From positions 2,852,499-2,916,498 of the forward strand of contig NZ_CP039456.1 in assembly GCF_006974145.1 (NCBI RefSeq): a DNA stretch of 64,000 nt, in the 5' to 3' direction. Positions 1 to 8,136 of this stretch are shown here, in pieces. The position numbers and the translations under genes were made by a program. This DNA comes from Changchengzhania lutea (lineage in GTDB: Bacteria > Bacteroidota > Bacteroidia > Flavobacteriales > Flavobacteriaceae). Below the pieces are notes generated by a model. It saw only the letters and a list, made by a program, of their open reading frames with translations. It had not been told where the DNA came from and searched no databases. Within the stretch, counting starts at the first letter, position 1; each line of letters starts with the position of its first letter.

Positions 1-1089
1 GATTATATGGGTAAAACCTATTATATAAATAAAAAGGAGATTAAGAAATATGATAAAACCATGCGTTCTACTTCTGCAAAAGATATTGAGGTTTCTGCTA
101 TTTTATTAGTTGCTAAAGCATCCCAATCTATCGATAAAACTATTGGTAAAATTTTACAGCATCCCGATACCGATCCCGCTGGAATTTATGCCATGCCCAA
201 TGTAACTACTCCTGAAGGTGTTCAATATTATGCTGCCATTCTTGATTTTTTGGCAGATAGATATAGTAGGCCGGATAAAAAATATGGACGCATCCACCAT
301 TGGATCATCCATAACGAAGTAGATGCCGGTTGGGTATGGACCAATGCTGGGGAAAAAACCGCTTTGGTATTTATGGATCTGTACCATAAATCTATGCGTA
401 TCTCCCATAATATTACAAGAAAATATAATGCCAACTCCAAAGTGTTTATATCACTAACGCATTATTGGAATTGGACCTCCAACCCTCATTTTTATCTTTC
501 CAAAGAATTATTGGAACAACTTTTACAATTCTCCAAAACAGAAGGCGATTTTGAATGGGCCATTGCACAGCATCCTTATCCAGAATCATTGCGGGAACCC
601 AAAACTTGGTTAGACAAAAAAGTGAGCTTTGATTTTGATACCAAGCTCATTACTTTTAAAAATATTGAAGTGTTAGATGCTTGGGTTAAACAACCCGAAG
701 TTTTATATAAAGGAAAGTATAAACGCACGGTGTACCTTTCTGAAAATGGTACAAACTCGCCAACCTACAGTGAAAATGATTTAAAAGAACAAGCTGCAGG
801 TATGGCTTATGCCATGAAAAAGATTAAATATTTAGATGGGATTGATGGCTTTCAATATCATAACTGGCAAGATAATCGTCGAGAGGGAGGTTTACGAATT
901 GGATTGAGACGATTTCCTGATGATGAAGAACTACCAGGTGCCATAAAACCAGTTTGGAATGTGTATCAAGCTTTTGGAACCGATAAAGAAGACGAAGTTT
1001 TTGATCAATACAAAGAGATGATTGGCATTAAAAGTTGGGATGAGATCAGGCAAAAAGTGGATATTGGAAAAAAAAAGCCCAAACCTTAA
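1..1089 (+). CDS. DUF5722 family putative glycoside hydrolase, 5' end cut by window
   Basis: The reading frame is open from base 1, so the true start lies outside the window; the ATG at 7 is internal, because the sequence around it aligns with residues about 345-350 of the full-length paralogue at 27887-30019. What remains is the C-terminal catalytic half of a DUF5722 protein, very similar to that paralogue. Two glutamates in clan GH-A-like contexts are visible: HNEVD (Glu at about 316-318) and LSENG (Glu at 742-744). These would suit acid/base and nucleophile on a TIM barrel, but the family assignment to a hydrolase is inference. The gene ends in a nine-A tract, GKKKPKP-stop, that contains an in-frame A AAA AAG heptamer at 1071-1077. 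The -1 frame continues without a stop into the next gene, so a frameshifted fusion product is possible. It probably belongs to the same operon as the following three genes. Confidence 0.8.
   Translation, partial: DYMGKTYYINKKEIKKYDKTMRSTSAKDIEVSAILLVAKASQSIDKTIGKILQHPDTDPAGIYAMPNVTTPEGVQYYAAILDFLADRYSRPDKKYGRIHHWIIHNEVDAGWVWTNAGEKTALVFMDLYHKSMRISHNITRKYNANSKVFISLTHYWNWTSNPHFYLSKELLEQLLQFSKTEGDFEWAIAQHPYPESLREPKTWLDKKVSFDFDTKLITFKNIEVLDAWVKQPEVLYKGKYKRTVYLSENGTNSPTYSENDLKEQAAGMAYAMKKIKYLDGIDGFQYHNWQDNRREGGLRIGLRRFPDDEELPGAIKPVWNVYQAFGTDKEDEVFDQYKEMIGIKSWDEIRQKVDIGKKKPKP
1068..1077 (+). promoter_or_regulatory. Candidate -1 frameshift site (A9 run with in-phase A AAA AAG heptamer)
   Basis: Nine A residues followed by G give A AAA AAG at 1071-1077, with AAA (1072-1074) and AAG (1075-1077) being zero-frame codons of the DUF5722 gene. 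A tandem -1 slip would continue with GCC CAA ACC and stay open to the stop at 2822. This is the same heptamer as the E. coli dnaX site. A weak pairing, CCCAA (1078-1082) with TTGGG (1109-1113), could act as a stimulator. Polymerase slippage on A9 would have the same effect. Not proven. Confidence 0.4.
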
Positions 1090-1127
1090 ATAACGTTCAG
1101 AGTGATACTTGGGTTGCAACGGATGCT

Positions 1128-2822
1128 TTGGGGAGAAAGCTTCCTGATTATGAGGAGTGTGGTCCAAAAAAAGAAAACCGTTATGTTGGCATATTTTATT
1201 TTATTACACATGACGATGCAAATGCACCAGGACCTTTTAATGTGACAGAAATCATCCAGAAAAATCCAGAAAATCCAAAATGGGGCAACGGTAGTCATTA
1301 TTGGGGAGAGCCAGAAATTGGTTATTATTTGAATAGTGAAGAATGGGCCATTCGAAAACATGCCATTCAACTTATTGATGCTGGCGTTGATGTCATCATT
1401 TTAGACGTCACAAACAATAAGACCTATTTCGAGGTTTATTCCACTATCTGTAAAGTTTTTGAGGAGATGCGAAAGGAAGGTGAAAACACCCCTGATATTG
1501 CCTTTTTGGGGAGTGAAATATCCGTTAACACGCTTTGGGAGGAATTTTACTCCAAAGGACTTTATAGAGATTTATGGTTTATATGGAAGGGTAAGCCATT
1601 ACTTCTTTATGGACAGCATGAACAACCCCAACGAAATTTGGTCAACGATATAAAGTTTTCCGAAAACATTAAAAGCTTTTTTAATTTAAAACAAAGTTGG
1701 GCTTGGACATCGTTACCATGGTATGATAAAAACGGTAAAGACGAATGGCCTTGGATAGACCACTATCCACAAGCTATTTCTTGGCATAAAAATCCTTCGG
1801 AAAAAGAGATGATACCCGTAGCTGTTGCGCAGCATCCACTTTCAAATATTGGTAGAAGTTTTCATAATTTTTATCAACCTAACACCAATAAATTAGGATT
1901 AACACCATATACGGATAATGGCTTGTTTTTTCAAGAGCAATGGAATAGGGCTTTGGAAGTTGAACCAGAATTTGTATTTATTACAGGTTGGAACGAATGG
2001 TCTGCACACAGTCAGAAAATGGGTAAAGACATTAGTAAAGAATTACAAAAATGGAGTTTTTATCCCGGGGTACATTTAGGTAACGCAGGAAGACCTTTGA
2101 AAGAAGGAGATGTATATTTTATAGATCAATATAACCAAGAATATAGTAGAGATATTGAACCTATGAAACACGGACACTCCGATAATTATTACTATCAACT
2201 AATGGCGAATGTTCGTAAATTTAAAGGTGTGAAGACTCCACAAGTATCAGATGCTTTCAAAACCATTTTAATATCTGGAAGTTTTGAACAGTGGAATTCT
2301 ATTAACAACACATTTTATGATCATATAGGAGATGTTGAACACAGAAATAGTCAAAAACAAGGAAGTGCAGGACCGTATATAAATACTAATGGACGCAACG
2401 ATATTGATCTTTGTAAAGTAACTGGAGATGAAAACAATGTATATTTTTACGTAAAAACGAAAGAAAAATTATCCCCAAGTACAGATTCCAATTGGATGCT
2501 ACTCTTTATTGATGTTGACCAGAATAAATCAACTGGTTGGGAAGGATATGATTTATTGGTTAATCAAAATATTACTGATTCTAAATCATCAACCATTCAA
2601 AAATACCATCCAAAAAAAGGTTGGATAGAAGCTGGCATTACTTCATATAAAACAGAAGACAAAGATCTTATGTTATCCATTCCAAAAGCATTATTTAGAC
2701 AAAATGAAACTTTAAATTTTGATTTTCATTGGGTTGATAATCTAAGCAAATTAGAAACTATATACGACTTATTCGAGGCAGGAGACAATGCTCCAAGTAG
2801 GAGAGCCAATTACAGATACTAA
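1128..2822 (+). CDS. GH99-like (GH71/99-like, WbsX-type) protein with C-terminal CBM9-like module
   Basis: The N-terminal two thirds resemble the GH71/99-like family of Bacteroidetes: a VGIFYF strand, DVIILDVTNN, and the typical FITGWNEWSA motif near residue 285. The last 190 or so residues (from about 375) look like a CBM9-type sugar-binding module (SGSFEQWNS at its start, WMLLFIDVDQNKSTGW inside). The only possible start in frame is a TTG at 1128, and no signal peptide follows. The family-typical stretch WVATDALGR begins upstream of that TTG, in a frame open back to 1044 that overlaps the 3' end of the DUF5722 gene. Either the protein is made by -1 frameshifting as a fusion, or it has lost its own start and export signal, or there is a sequence error in the A9 run. 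Substrate unknown; characterised GH99 enzymes act on alpha-mannans, but this branch is remote from them. Confidence 0.7.
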   Translation: MGRKLPDYEECGPKKENRYVGIFYFITHDDANAPGPFNVTEIIQKNPENPKWGNGSHYWGEPEIGYYLNSEEWAIRKHAIQLIDAGVDVIILDVTNNKTYFEVYSTICKVFEEMRKEGENTPDIAFLGSEISVNTLWEEFYSKGLYRDLWFIWKGKPLLLYGQHEQPQRNLVNDIKFSENIKSFFNLKQSWAWTSLPWYDKNGKDEWPWIDHYPQAISWHKNPSEKEMIPVAVAQHPLSNIGRSFHNFYQPNTNKLGLTPYTDNGLFFQEQWNRALEVEPEFVFITGWNEWSAHSQKMGKDISKELQKWSFYPGVHLGNAGRPLKEGDVYFIDQYNQEYSRDIEPMKHGHSDNYYYQLMANVRKFKGVKTPQVSDAFKTILISGSFEQWNSINNTFYDHIGDVEHRNSQKQGSAGPYINTNGRNDIDLCKVTGDENNVYFYVKTKEKLSPSTDSNWMLLFIDVDQNKSTGWEGYDLLVNQNITDSKSSTIQKYHPKKGWIEAGITSYKTEDKDLMLSIPKALFRQNETLNFDFHWVDNLSKLETIYDLFEAGDNAPSRRANYRY

Positions 2823-2831
2823 ATTTATAAA

Positions 2832-4619
2832 ATGAGAACAATAAAAACAATCCTTATCACGACTGTATGTTTGACGCTTTTTGCCCTAACTATTGATGCT
2901 CAGGAATCCAAAACATCTGTTTATCCGAGAGAAACAGATGTGACCTCTTTAACACATAGTGATTTGGATAATCTCAAAAGAAAAGAAATCATATACAAAG
3001 ATCTCGATAAGGACGGAGATCCAGATATCATAGAATTATGGTGGAATGGAAAGCGTGTGCGTTGGTTTGATGAAAATGACGATGCGACAACGAATGATAA
3101 ATGGGGCGATATGCGCAACGACGCTTTGCAAGTTGATGTGGATGATGATGGATTTTACGATGGCCCCGGGGATTATAATGTAAAATGGGCCGATAGAGAT
3201 AAAGATGATATTCCAGACATCCAAATATTTAGTCGCAATCCAGAAGTTGGTTATGACTGGGTTTTTGCTGATAGTGGCTCTATTTATTTTGTAATGATTG
3301 ATTTAGATAATACGGGTTTGCTTATGGACATTGAGTGGAACGATCTTTCCGTTTCCTGGACACGTTTTGATAGAGGTCCCAATTGGCGTACTAATTATCA
3401 CGGCAATACCACTTTTTTGAAAGAACACGCACCAATTTGGTCTGTTGAAAACCCTAAATTTTCTTGGGAAAATCCGTTTCTTTTTTATGATTTTGATGAA
3501 GATGGTTTATCAGAAATGTCCATTCGAGTAGCAGATAACCGAAAGTTTGACAAAAACGATCGAAACAAATTGAGTTTTGATGGTATTGTAGACGAGGCTT
3601 GGATAAGCTATGATCTGGATAACGATTCTGGACGTGATAACGAAATGGATTATGATATGACCCTGTACGTTGCTGGAGCTCCTGGATTGGATTATAAAGA
3701 CCAAGTACACAACTTCCCAGAAGTTAAAGCCCCTGATTGGGTGATGCCTTATTACAGACACGCCGAATGGCGGCAACAAACACAGTTTATTTATCTCAAT
3801 CGCGAAGGTGCTGTAAATCGCCTCTTTTCTGCTACTTGGGCACGCGCTTATTTAACGGTTGATGAAGATGATGACAGCCACCGCTGGGAACGGGTTGAAA
3901 TTTATTACCCTGGCGACCCTTATATTTTGGAGCGAATGAATAAAAATTCGCCCATTTATCATCCGCAATCTGATGCTCTTGGAGACCGTAGTGAATGGGA
4001 TACTGATTTTAGTGGAAAAGCCAAATTGTACCATACGGACTGGGATGGCAAAATTCATCTTTTAGGTGCTGAAAAAGGCGTTTGGACTGTGGATATTAAC
4101 AGGGCTTATTGGGCTGGAGCGCATCCAAATGGCGTAGCTTCTACAAAAATGCCAGAAAAGGCGGAGGAAGTCATTCAATATGAAGACACCAATAATAATG
4201 GCTATTTTGATAAAATCAGTTATGATTATAATGGTGATGGACAACAGAACAGAACCGATTTTTTATTGGAATTAGGTATCGATGATATTGGAAAAACAGT
4301 AGATGTGACGGAACTTAATTGGGATCAACTAAGGTTACATAACAGTGAAATTGCAAATGAGAATTGGAAAAAGGCACAACGCTTATTTAGAACGGTGTTT
4401 CGTTATGGTTTAGTCGATCCTGAAATCATTAAATTAAGTAAAGCGTCGTCAGTACAAGAAAAGTATGAGAATGCGTATTGGTTAAAAGAACGTATCATTC
4501 GAAAAACTTTAACCATAGCTCCCGAAAAATCACACAAAGAATTTCTAACGGCTTATTATAAATCTGATGCTATAGCATTAGAAAAATTAATAATTAAGCT
4601 AAAACTATCAGAAAATTAA
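2832..4619 (+). CDS. Secreted protein of unknown function with acidic DxDxDG calcium-loop motifs
   Basis: The 595-residue protein begins with a clear Sec signal peptide ending LTIDAQ (about residue 24). The mature protein has no family I can name. It has repeated acidic loops of the EF-hand/dockerin kind: DLDKDGDPD near residue 57, DVDDDGFYD near 97, DRDKDDIPD near 119, DFDEDG near 221 and DTNNNGYFD plus DYNGDG near 455-470. It is also rich in Trp and Tyr, as expected of a carbohydrate-active or carbohydrate-binding protein. It sits 9 bp after the GH99-like gene and 11 bp before the BNR_4 gene, so it is almost certainly co-transcribed. An uncharacterised enzyme acting on the PUL substrate and stabilised by calcium is a reasonable guess. 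A role limited to binding is equally possible. Confidence 0.75.
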   Translation: MRTIKTILITTVCLTLFALTIDAQESKTSVYPRETDVTSLTHSDLDNLKRKEIIYKDLDKDGDPDIIELWWNGKRVRWFDENDDATTNDKWGDMRNDALQVDVDDDGFYDGPGDYNVKWADRDKDDIPDIQIFSRNPEVGYDWVFADSGSIYFVMIDLDNTGLLMDIEWNDLSVSWTRFDRGPNWRTNYHGNTTFLKEHAPIWSVENPKFSWENPFLFYDFDEDGLSEMSIRVADNRKFDKNDRNKLSFDGIVDEAWISYDLDNDSGRDNEMDYDMTLYVAGAPGLDYKDQVHNFPEVKAPDWVMPYYRHAEWRQQTQFIYLNREGAVNRLFSATWARAYLTVDEDDDSHRWERVEIYYPGDPYILERMNKNSPIYHPQSDALGDRSEWDTDFSGKAKLYHTDWDGKIHLLGAEKGVWTVDINRAYWAGAHPNGVASTKMPEKAEEVIQYEDTNNNGYFDKISYDYNGDGQQNRTDFLLELGIDDIGKTVDVTELNWDQLRLHNSEIANENWKKAQRLFRTVFRYGLVDPEIIKLSKASSVQEKYENAYWLKERIIRKTLTIAPEKSHKEFLTAYYKSDAIALEKLIIKLKLSEN

Positions 4620-4630
4620 AAAGTTAAATA

Positions 4631-6157
4631 ATGAAATTAAAAACACATAAAGGCGTGTATAACAAAAATTCTCTAAGATGGGTGTTAGGCATTTCTTTAC
4701 TCTTATACAATTGTGCCACTACTACAAATAAAACCATTCCACAGAGCCAAATATTGGAAGACCTTTCTCAAATATCTAAAGATCATTCTGCAATTTTCCA
4801 ACTCTCAGATTCAGATCGTCCTGGTTCATGGTGTTGGTTCCAGGATCAACGTGTTATCATGGACATAGATGATCCCGATACCCCAATTCTAATGACGGGC
4901 GTGGTGACCTATGGAGATAGTTTAAGCGATAAACGTGGCGATATTGATCTCTATTGGGCGCGGTTCGATCTCAATAAAAAAAATCCATTGTTACAAAGGG
5001 AACGCATTGAACTTGATGACCAATTACAAATGGATGATCATGCCTCGCCTTCTTTTTTAATTAGACCCGATGGCCGTTATCTTGTTAATTGGTCCAAACA
5101 TGGCAATGATAAATTTATAAGAACCAAAATTTCAAAAAACCCTCACGATCCTACTATATGGAATGAAACCATCCTATCTGATGCACCACAGGCAGGAATA
5201 ACCTATACAAATCCCATATACCTATCTGAGGGCAATAATGGAAATGGACAGATATTCAATGGGATCCGTTCCCAGGGATTTGATTCCAATTTTATTTATT
5301 CGAATGATCTTGGGGAACATTGGATCTATGGCGGACAAACCCTAAACGCAAAAGACGCATGGCCAGATCACCCAGACGGAGGAAGAGCCTATGTAAAATA
5401 TGCAGGGGATGGAAAATCAAAAGTCCATTTATTTGCTACAGATGATCATCCTAGGGTTAACTTTAGCAAAGATAGATCAAAGCCTGGACCTTATCTTAAC
5501 TCCATATACCATGCCTATATAGAAAATGGAAAGTTGCATAAAACAGATGGAACTATCATAGATGAAAATCTTTATGATGAAAATGCTATTCCACCCACTG
5601 AAATGACACTTCTTTTAAAAGATAGTACTGTCATTGATAGTATGGCCATGCGAAGAGGTTGGGTTAATGATATTAAAATCACTCCAGACCATCAACCCTT
5701 TGGAGTTATCCAATTTAGAGCGAATGACAATCAAGAAGATCATTGCTATTTTTATGTGAGATATGATGGGAAAAAGTGGCACGTAAATTTTATGGCGTAT
5801 GCAGGAGATAATTTCGGTCCCACTAATGAAGGCGATTATACTGGCCTTGCATCGGTTGATCCATCAAATCCAGATGTGGTTTTTATTTCAACAAGCACAA
5901 ATCCTATTACAGGAACACCTTTAATTAGTTCGGTTTCTGGTAAACAACAACAAGAAATTTATATGGGAAGAACTAGGGATTTCGGTAAAACATGGACATG
6001 GGCTGCATTGACTGCTAATTCGGAATCTGATAATCTTCGACCGATTGTGCCAGAATGGATAAAAGGCAAAAGCTTGGTGCTTTGGATGAAAGGAAACTAT
6101 CCTAAATTTTATGTTTATGACACTAAAATATTGGGGCAGATCATTAATCATAACTAA
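4631..6157 (+). CDS. BNR_4-family beta-propeller lipoprotein, candidate polysaccharide lyase or rhamnosidase
   Basis: The protein has 508 residues and a lipoprotein-like N-terminus (LLLYNC, Cys about residue 28). The opening motif GSWCWFQDQR (near residue 65) and repeats with DLYWARF, MDDHASP and DFGKTWTW are typical of the BNR_4 seven-bladed propeller family. That fold contains the ulvan lyase families PL24 and PL25, the rhamnosyl-glucuronate-acting families GH145 and PL42, and many uncharacterised members. All of these act at rhamnose-uronate linkages, which agrees with the rhamnose signature of the locus. I cannot assign it to one of these families by eye. It is the last gene before a 232-bp gap holding a palindromic repeat. 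Confidence 0.75.
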   Translation: MKLKTHKGVYNKNSLRWVLGISLLLYNCATTTNKTIPQSQILEDLSQISKDHSAIFQLSDSDRPGSWCWFQDQRVIMDIDDPDTPILMTGVVTYGDSLSDKRGDIDLYWARFDLNKKNPLLQRERIELDDQLQMDDHASPSFLIRPDGRYLVNWSKHGNDKFIRTKISKNPHDPTIWNETILSDAPQAGITYTNPIYLSEGNNGNGQIFNGIRSQGFDSNFIYSNDLGEHWIYGGQTLNAKDAWPDHPDGGRAYVKYAGDGKSKVHLFATDDHPRVNFSKDRSKPGPYLNSIYHAYIENGKLHKTDGTIIDENLYDENAIPPTEMTLLLKDSTVIDSMAMRRGWVNDIKITPDHQPFGVIQFRANDNQEDHCYFYVRYDGKKWHVNFMAYAGDNFGPTNEGDYTGLASVDPSNPDVVFISTSTNPITGTPLISSVSGKQQQEIYMGRTRDFGKTWTWAALTANSESDNLRPIVPEWIKGKSLVLWMKGNYPKFYVYDTKILGQIINHN

Positions 6158-6214
6158 TTACATGGCAACATTCATTTTGAGAAATAAACTACTCACAGTT
6201 TTCAGGATAACCAA

Positions 6215-6245
6215 GACCTTACAGGTTTTTAAAACCTGTAAGGTC
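6215..6245. repeat. 31-nt perfect intergenic palindrome (REP-like)
   Basis: Arms of 15 nt (GACCTTACAGGTTTT and its complement) flank one central base. A diverged copy of the same length lies at 19773-19803. Such GACCTGnCAGGTTTT palindromes are commonly scattered in Bacteroidetes genomes. It could also act as a terminator for the BNR_4 operon. The surrounding 6158-6389 holds no gene. Confidence 0.7.
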
Positions 6246-6389
6246 CACAAAATGAACAAGCCGAAAATGCTAAAAATATGTTTCTATTATAAATTTTTGC
6301 TATATACTAGACCATCATAAAAGATAAAAACAGTCTATAACTTTCACCCATCATATAAAAATAACGTCAACCTAATTAATTATAAACAA

Positions 6390-8090
6390 ATGCCATACTT
6401 AAAAACCGTATTCTCATGCGTTATTAGTCTTTGGATTTTTGGATGCCAATCCCTTTCAAATAAAAAATCTGATGAACCAATTAAAAACAAACGTCCAAAT
6501 ATCATCTTTATCCTGGCCGATGATTTTGGGATCGTGGATACACAGGCCTATGCCAATCATTTTATGGAGCTTGATACCTCAAAAATGTATTATGAAACGC
6601 CAAACATTGACGAACTGATCAGTGAGGGGACCGCATTTTCACAGGCTTATGCCAATCCGCTTTGTTCCCCAACACGGGTAAGTATCCTTACCGGTATGTA
6701 CGCATCGAGATTGGGCTTTATGACCGCCATGCCATTGCGACCTACCTACTACAATCAGAACCTCCCCATTCCTGACGGTTATTATCCGCACGATGTGTTG
6801 GAGCATAAGGACGATATTAAAATTGAGCAGGCCTGGATCAATGCAACTTCTAACTCGGCGGTGCCGACCGGCAGGGATATCGATCAGGGAAAAGACGTGC
6901 TATCCCTTGCAGAGGCCTTGATCGACTATAATTCGGCATTTATCGGTAAATGGCATATTGGGGGTTTCGGGGCTGAAGGCTATCAGCCACAGGATCAAGG
7001 CTTTGAAAACTTGGCGTATTTTGATGGTGGGGGATCTGTATATTTCGACTGGCGCAAGGGCTGGGAAAATTCTTCCAAACAAACCTTTCCTAAAATGCCG
7101 CAAGATGAATGGGAAATAGGGGATTCGGGAGCCGATACCGGAGAAGACTATTTGACCGATGACCTTACCGAACAGGCTTTAAATTATATCGACCGAAGAT
7201 CAAAAATCAAGGATCAACCCTTTTTTCTGTATTTTTCGCATTTTGCGGTGCATTCACCTTACCAAGCGCTTGAAAAGGATGTAGAATATTTCAAAAACAA
7301 AAATACCAAAGGCTGGAACGGGCATAAAGACCCTGTTTACGCTGCGATGATCAAAAGCATGGACCGCTCGGTCGGTGCCATTCTTGATAAACTGAAGGAA
7401 ACGGATCTCGAAGAAAATACACTCGTTATATTTATGTCGGATAACGGGGGGATAGATTCCAAGATAACGCCCCAGGGAGATGGCACGGACAACGCCCCAT
7501 TTTTAGGCGGGAAGGCGACCTTAAACGAAGGTGGCATCCGGGTGCCACTTATATTTAGGTGGAAAGGTGAAATTAAAGAAGGACAGTGGGTGGATGTGCC
7601 GGTTGATTGTACCGATATCTTTCCGAGTATTTTGGCAGCTGCGGGTTATGATTCCAAAGAAATTGTTGAAGATCAAAAACTGGATGGGCAAAATATAATG
7701 CCGTTGTTGACAGATGTTGACAATTCAAAAAAATCCTATTCCAAAGAAACACACTACTGGCATTATCCCTTTAATGTCATCTATAACAGTCCCTATGATG
7801 GCTATCCGCTCACACCACATTCAGCCATTAGGGATGGGGACTATAAACTTATTTTTGACTGGTATGGCCGTTTGTACCTATACAATATTGAAAAAGATCC
7901 CTTTGAAAAAAACAATATAGCTGAAGAAAGACCTGAACTTAAAAGTGCTTTATTCAATAAGCTTAATTTATGGTTAGAAAAGAATGTTGAAAAGCGCTAT
8001 TTACCAAGCCTTAATAAAGATTATAATTCTGATAAGGAAATTCGAGACAAACCCTTTGTGAACCTGGTACCTATTAAGAAAAATAAATAG
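6390..8090 (+). CDS. S1 family sulfatase, lipoprotein
   Basis: Formylglycine-dependent sulfatase of 566 residues. The N-terminus is a lipoprotein signal (WIFGC, Cys about residue 19). The metal-binding start is ILADDFG (about 41-47). The modification motif is C92-S-P-T-R96, the canonical Cys-type sequence. GKWHIGG (about 185) and FMSDNGG (about 350) complete the active-site motifs. It is likely to hydrolyse sulfate esters on oligosaccharides of the PUL substrate in the periplasm or on the outer membrane. It follows a 232-bp gap, faces the convergent sulfatase at 8121-9620, and shares a short terminator with it. The specific sulfated position is unknown. Confidence 0.93.
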   Translation: MPYLKTVFSCVISLWIFGCQSLSNKKSDEPIKNKRPNIIFILADDFGIVDTQAYANHFMELDTSKMYYETPNIDELISEGTAFSQAYANPLCSPTRVSILTGMYASRLGFMTAMPLRPTYYNQNLPIPDGYYPHDVLEHKDDIKIEQAWINATSNSAVPTGRDIDQGKDVLSLAEALIDYNSAFIGKWHIGGFGAEGYQPQDQGFENLAYFDGGGSVYFDWRKGWENSSKQTFPKMPQDEWEIGDSGADTGEDYLTDDLTEQALNYIDRRSKIKDQPFFLYFSHFAVHSPYQALEKDVEYFKNKNTKGWNGHKDPVYAAMIKSMDRSVGAILDKLKETDLEENTLVIFMSDNGGIDSKITPQGDGTDNAPFLGGKATLNEGGIRVPLIFRWKGEIKEGQWVDVPVDCTDIFPSILAAAGYDSKEIVEDQKLDGQNIMPLLTDVDNSKKSYSKETHYWHYPFNVIYNSPYDGYPLTPHSAIRDGDYKLIFDWYGRLYLYNIEKDPFEKNNIAEERPELKSALFNKLNLWLEKNVEKRYLPSLNKDYNSDKEIRDKPFVNLVPIKKNK

Positions 8091-8111
8091 AATTTTTTAT
8101 AATAAAGAAAG

Positions 8112-8136
8112 AAATCAGCTTTAGGGCTGATTTTTT
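8112..8136 (+). terminator. Rho-independent terminator between convergent sulfatases
   Basis: The stem AAATCAGC (8112-8119) pairs with GCTGATTT (8126-8133), followed by further Ts. It lies just after the + strand sulfatase and overlaps the 3' end of the - strand sulfatase, whose stop is at 8121-8123. A-rich bases upstream would allow function in both directions. Confidence 0.65.

Noticed and set aside
1128-1130. TTG at 1128 as the natural start of the GH99-like gene
   Set aside because: The conserved family sequence begins upstream of it, and no signal peptide follows. I keep the coordinates for the open frame but doubt this start.
6215-6245. Palindromes as CRISPR repeats
   Set aside because: Only two copies, over 13 kb apart, without spacers or cas genes.
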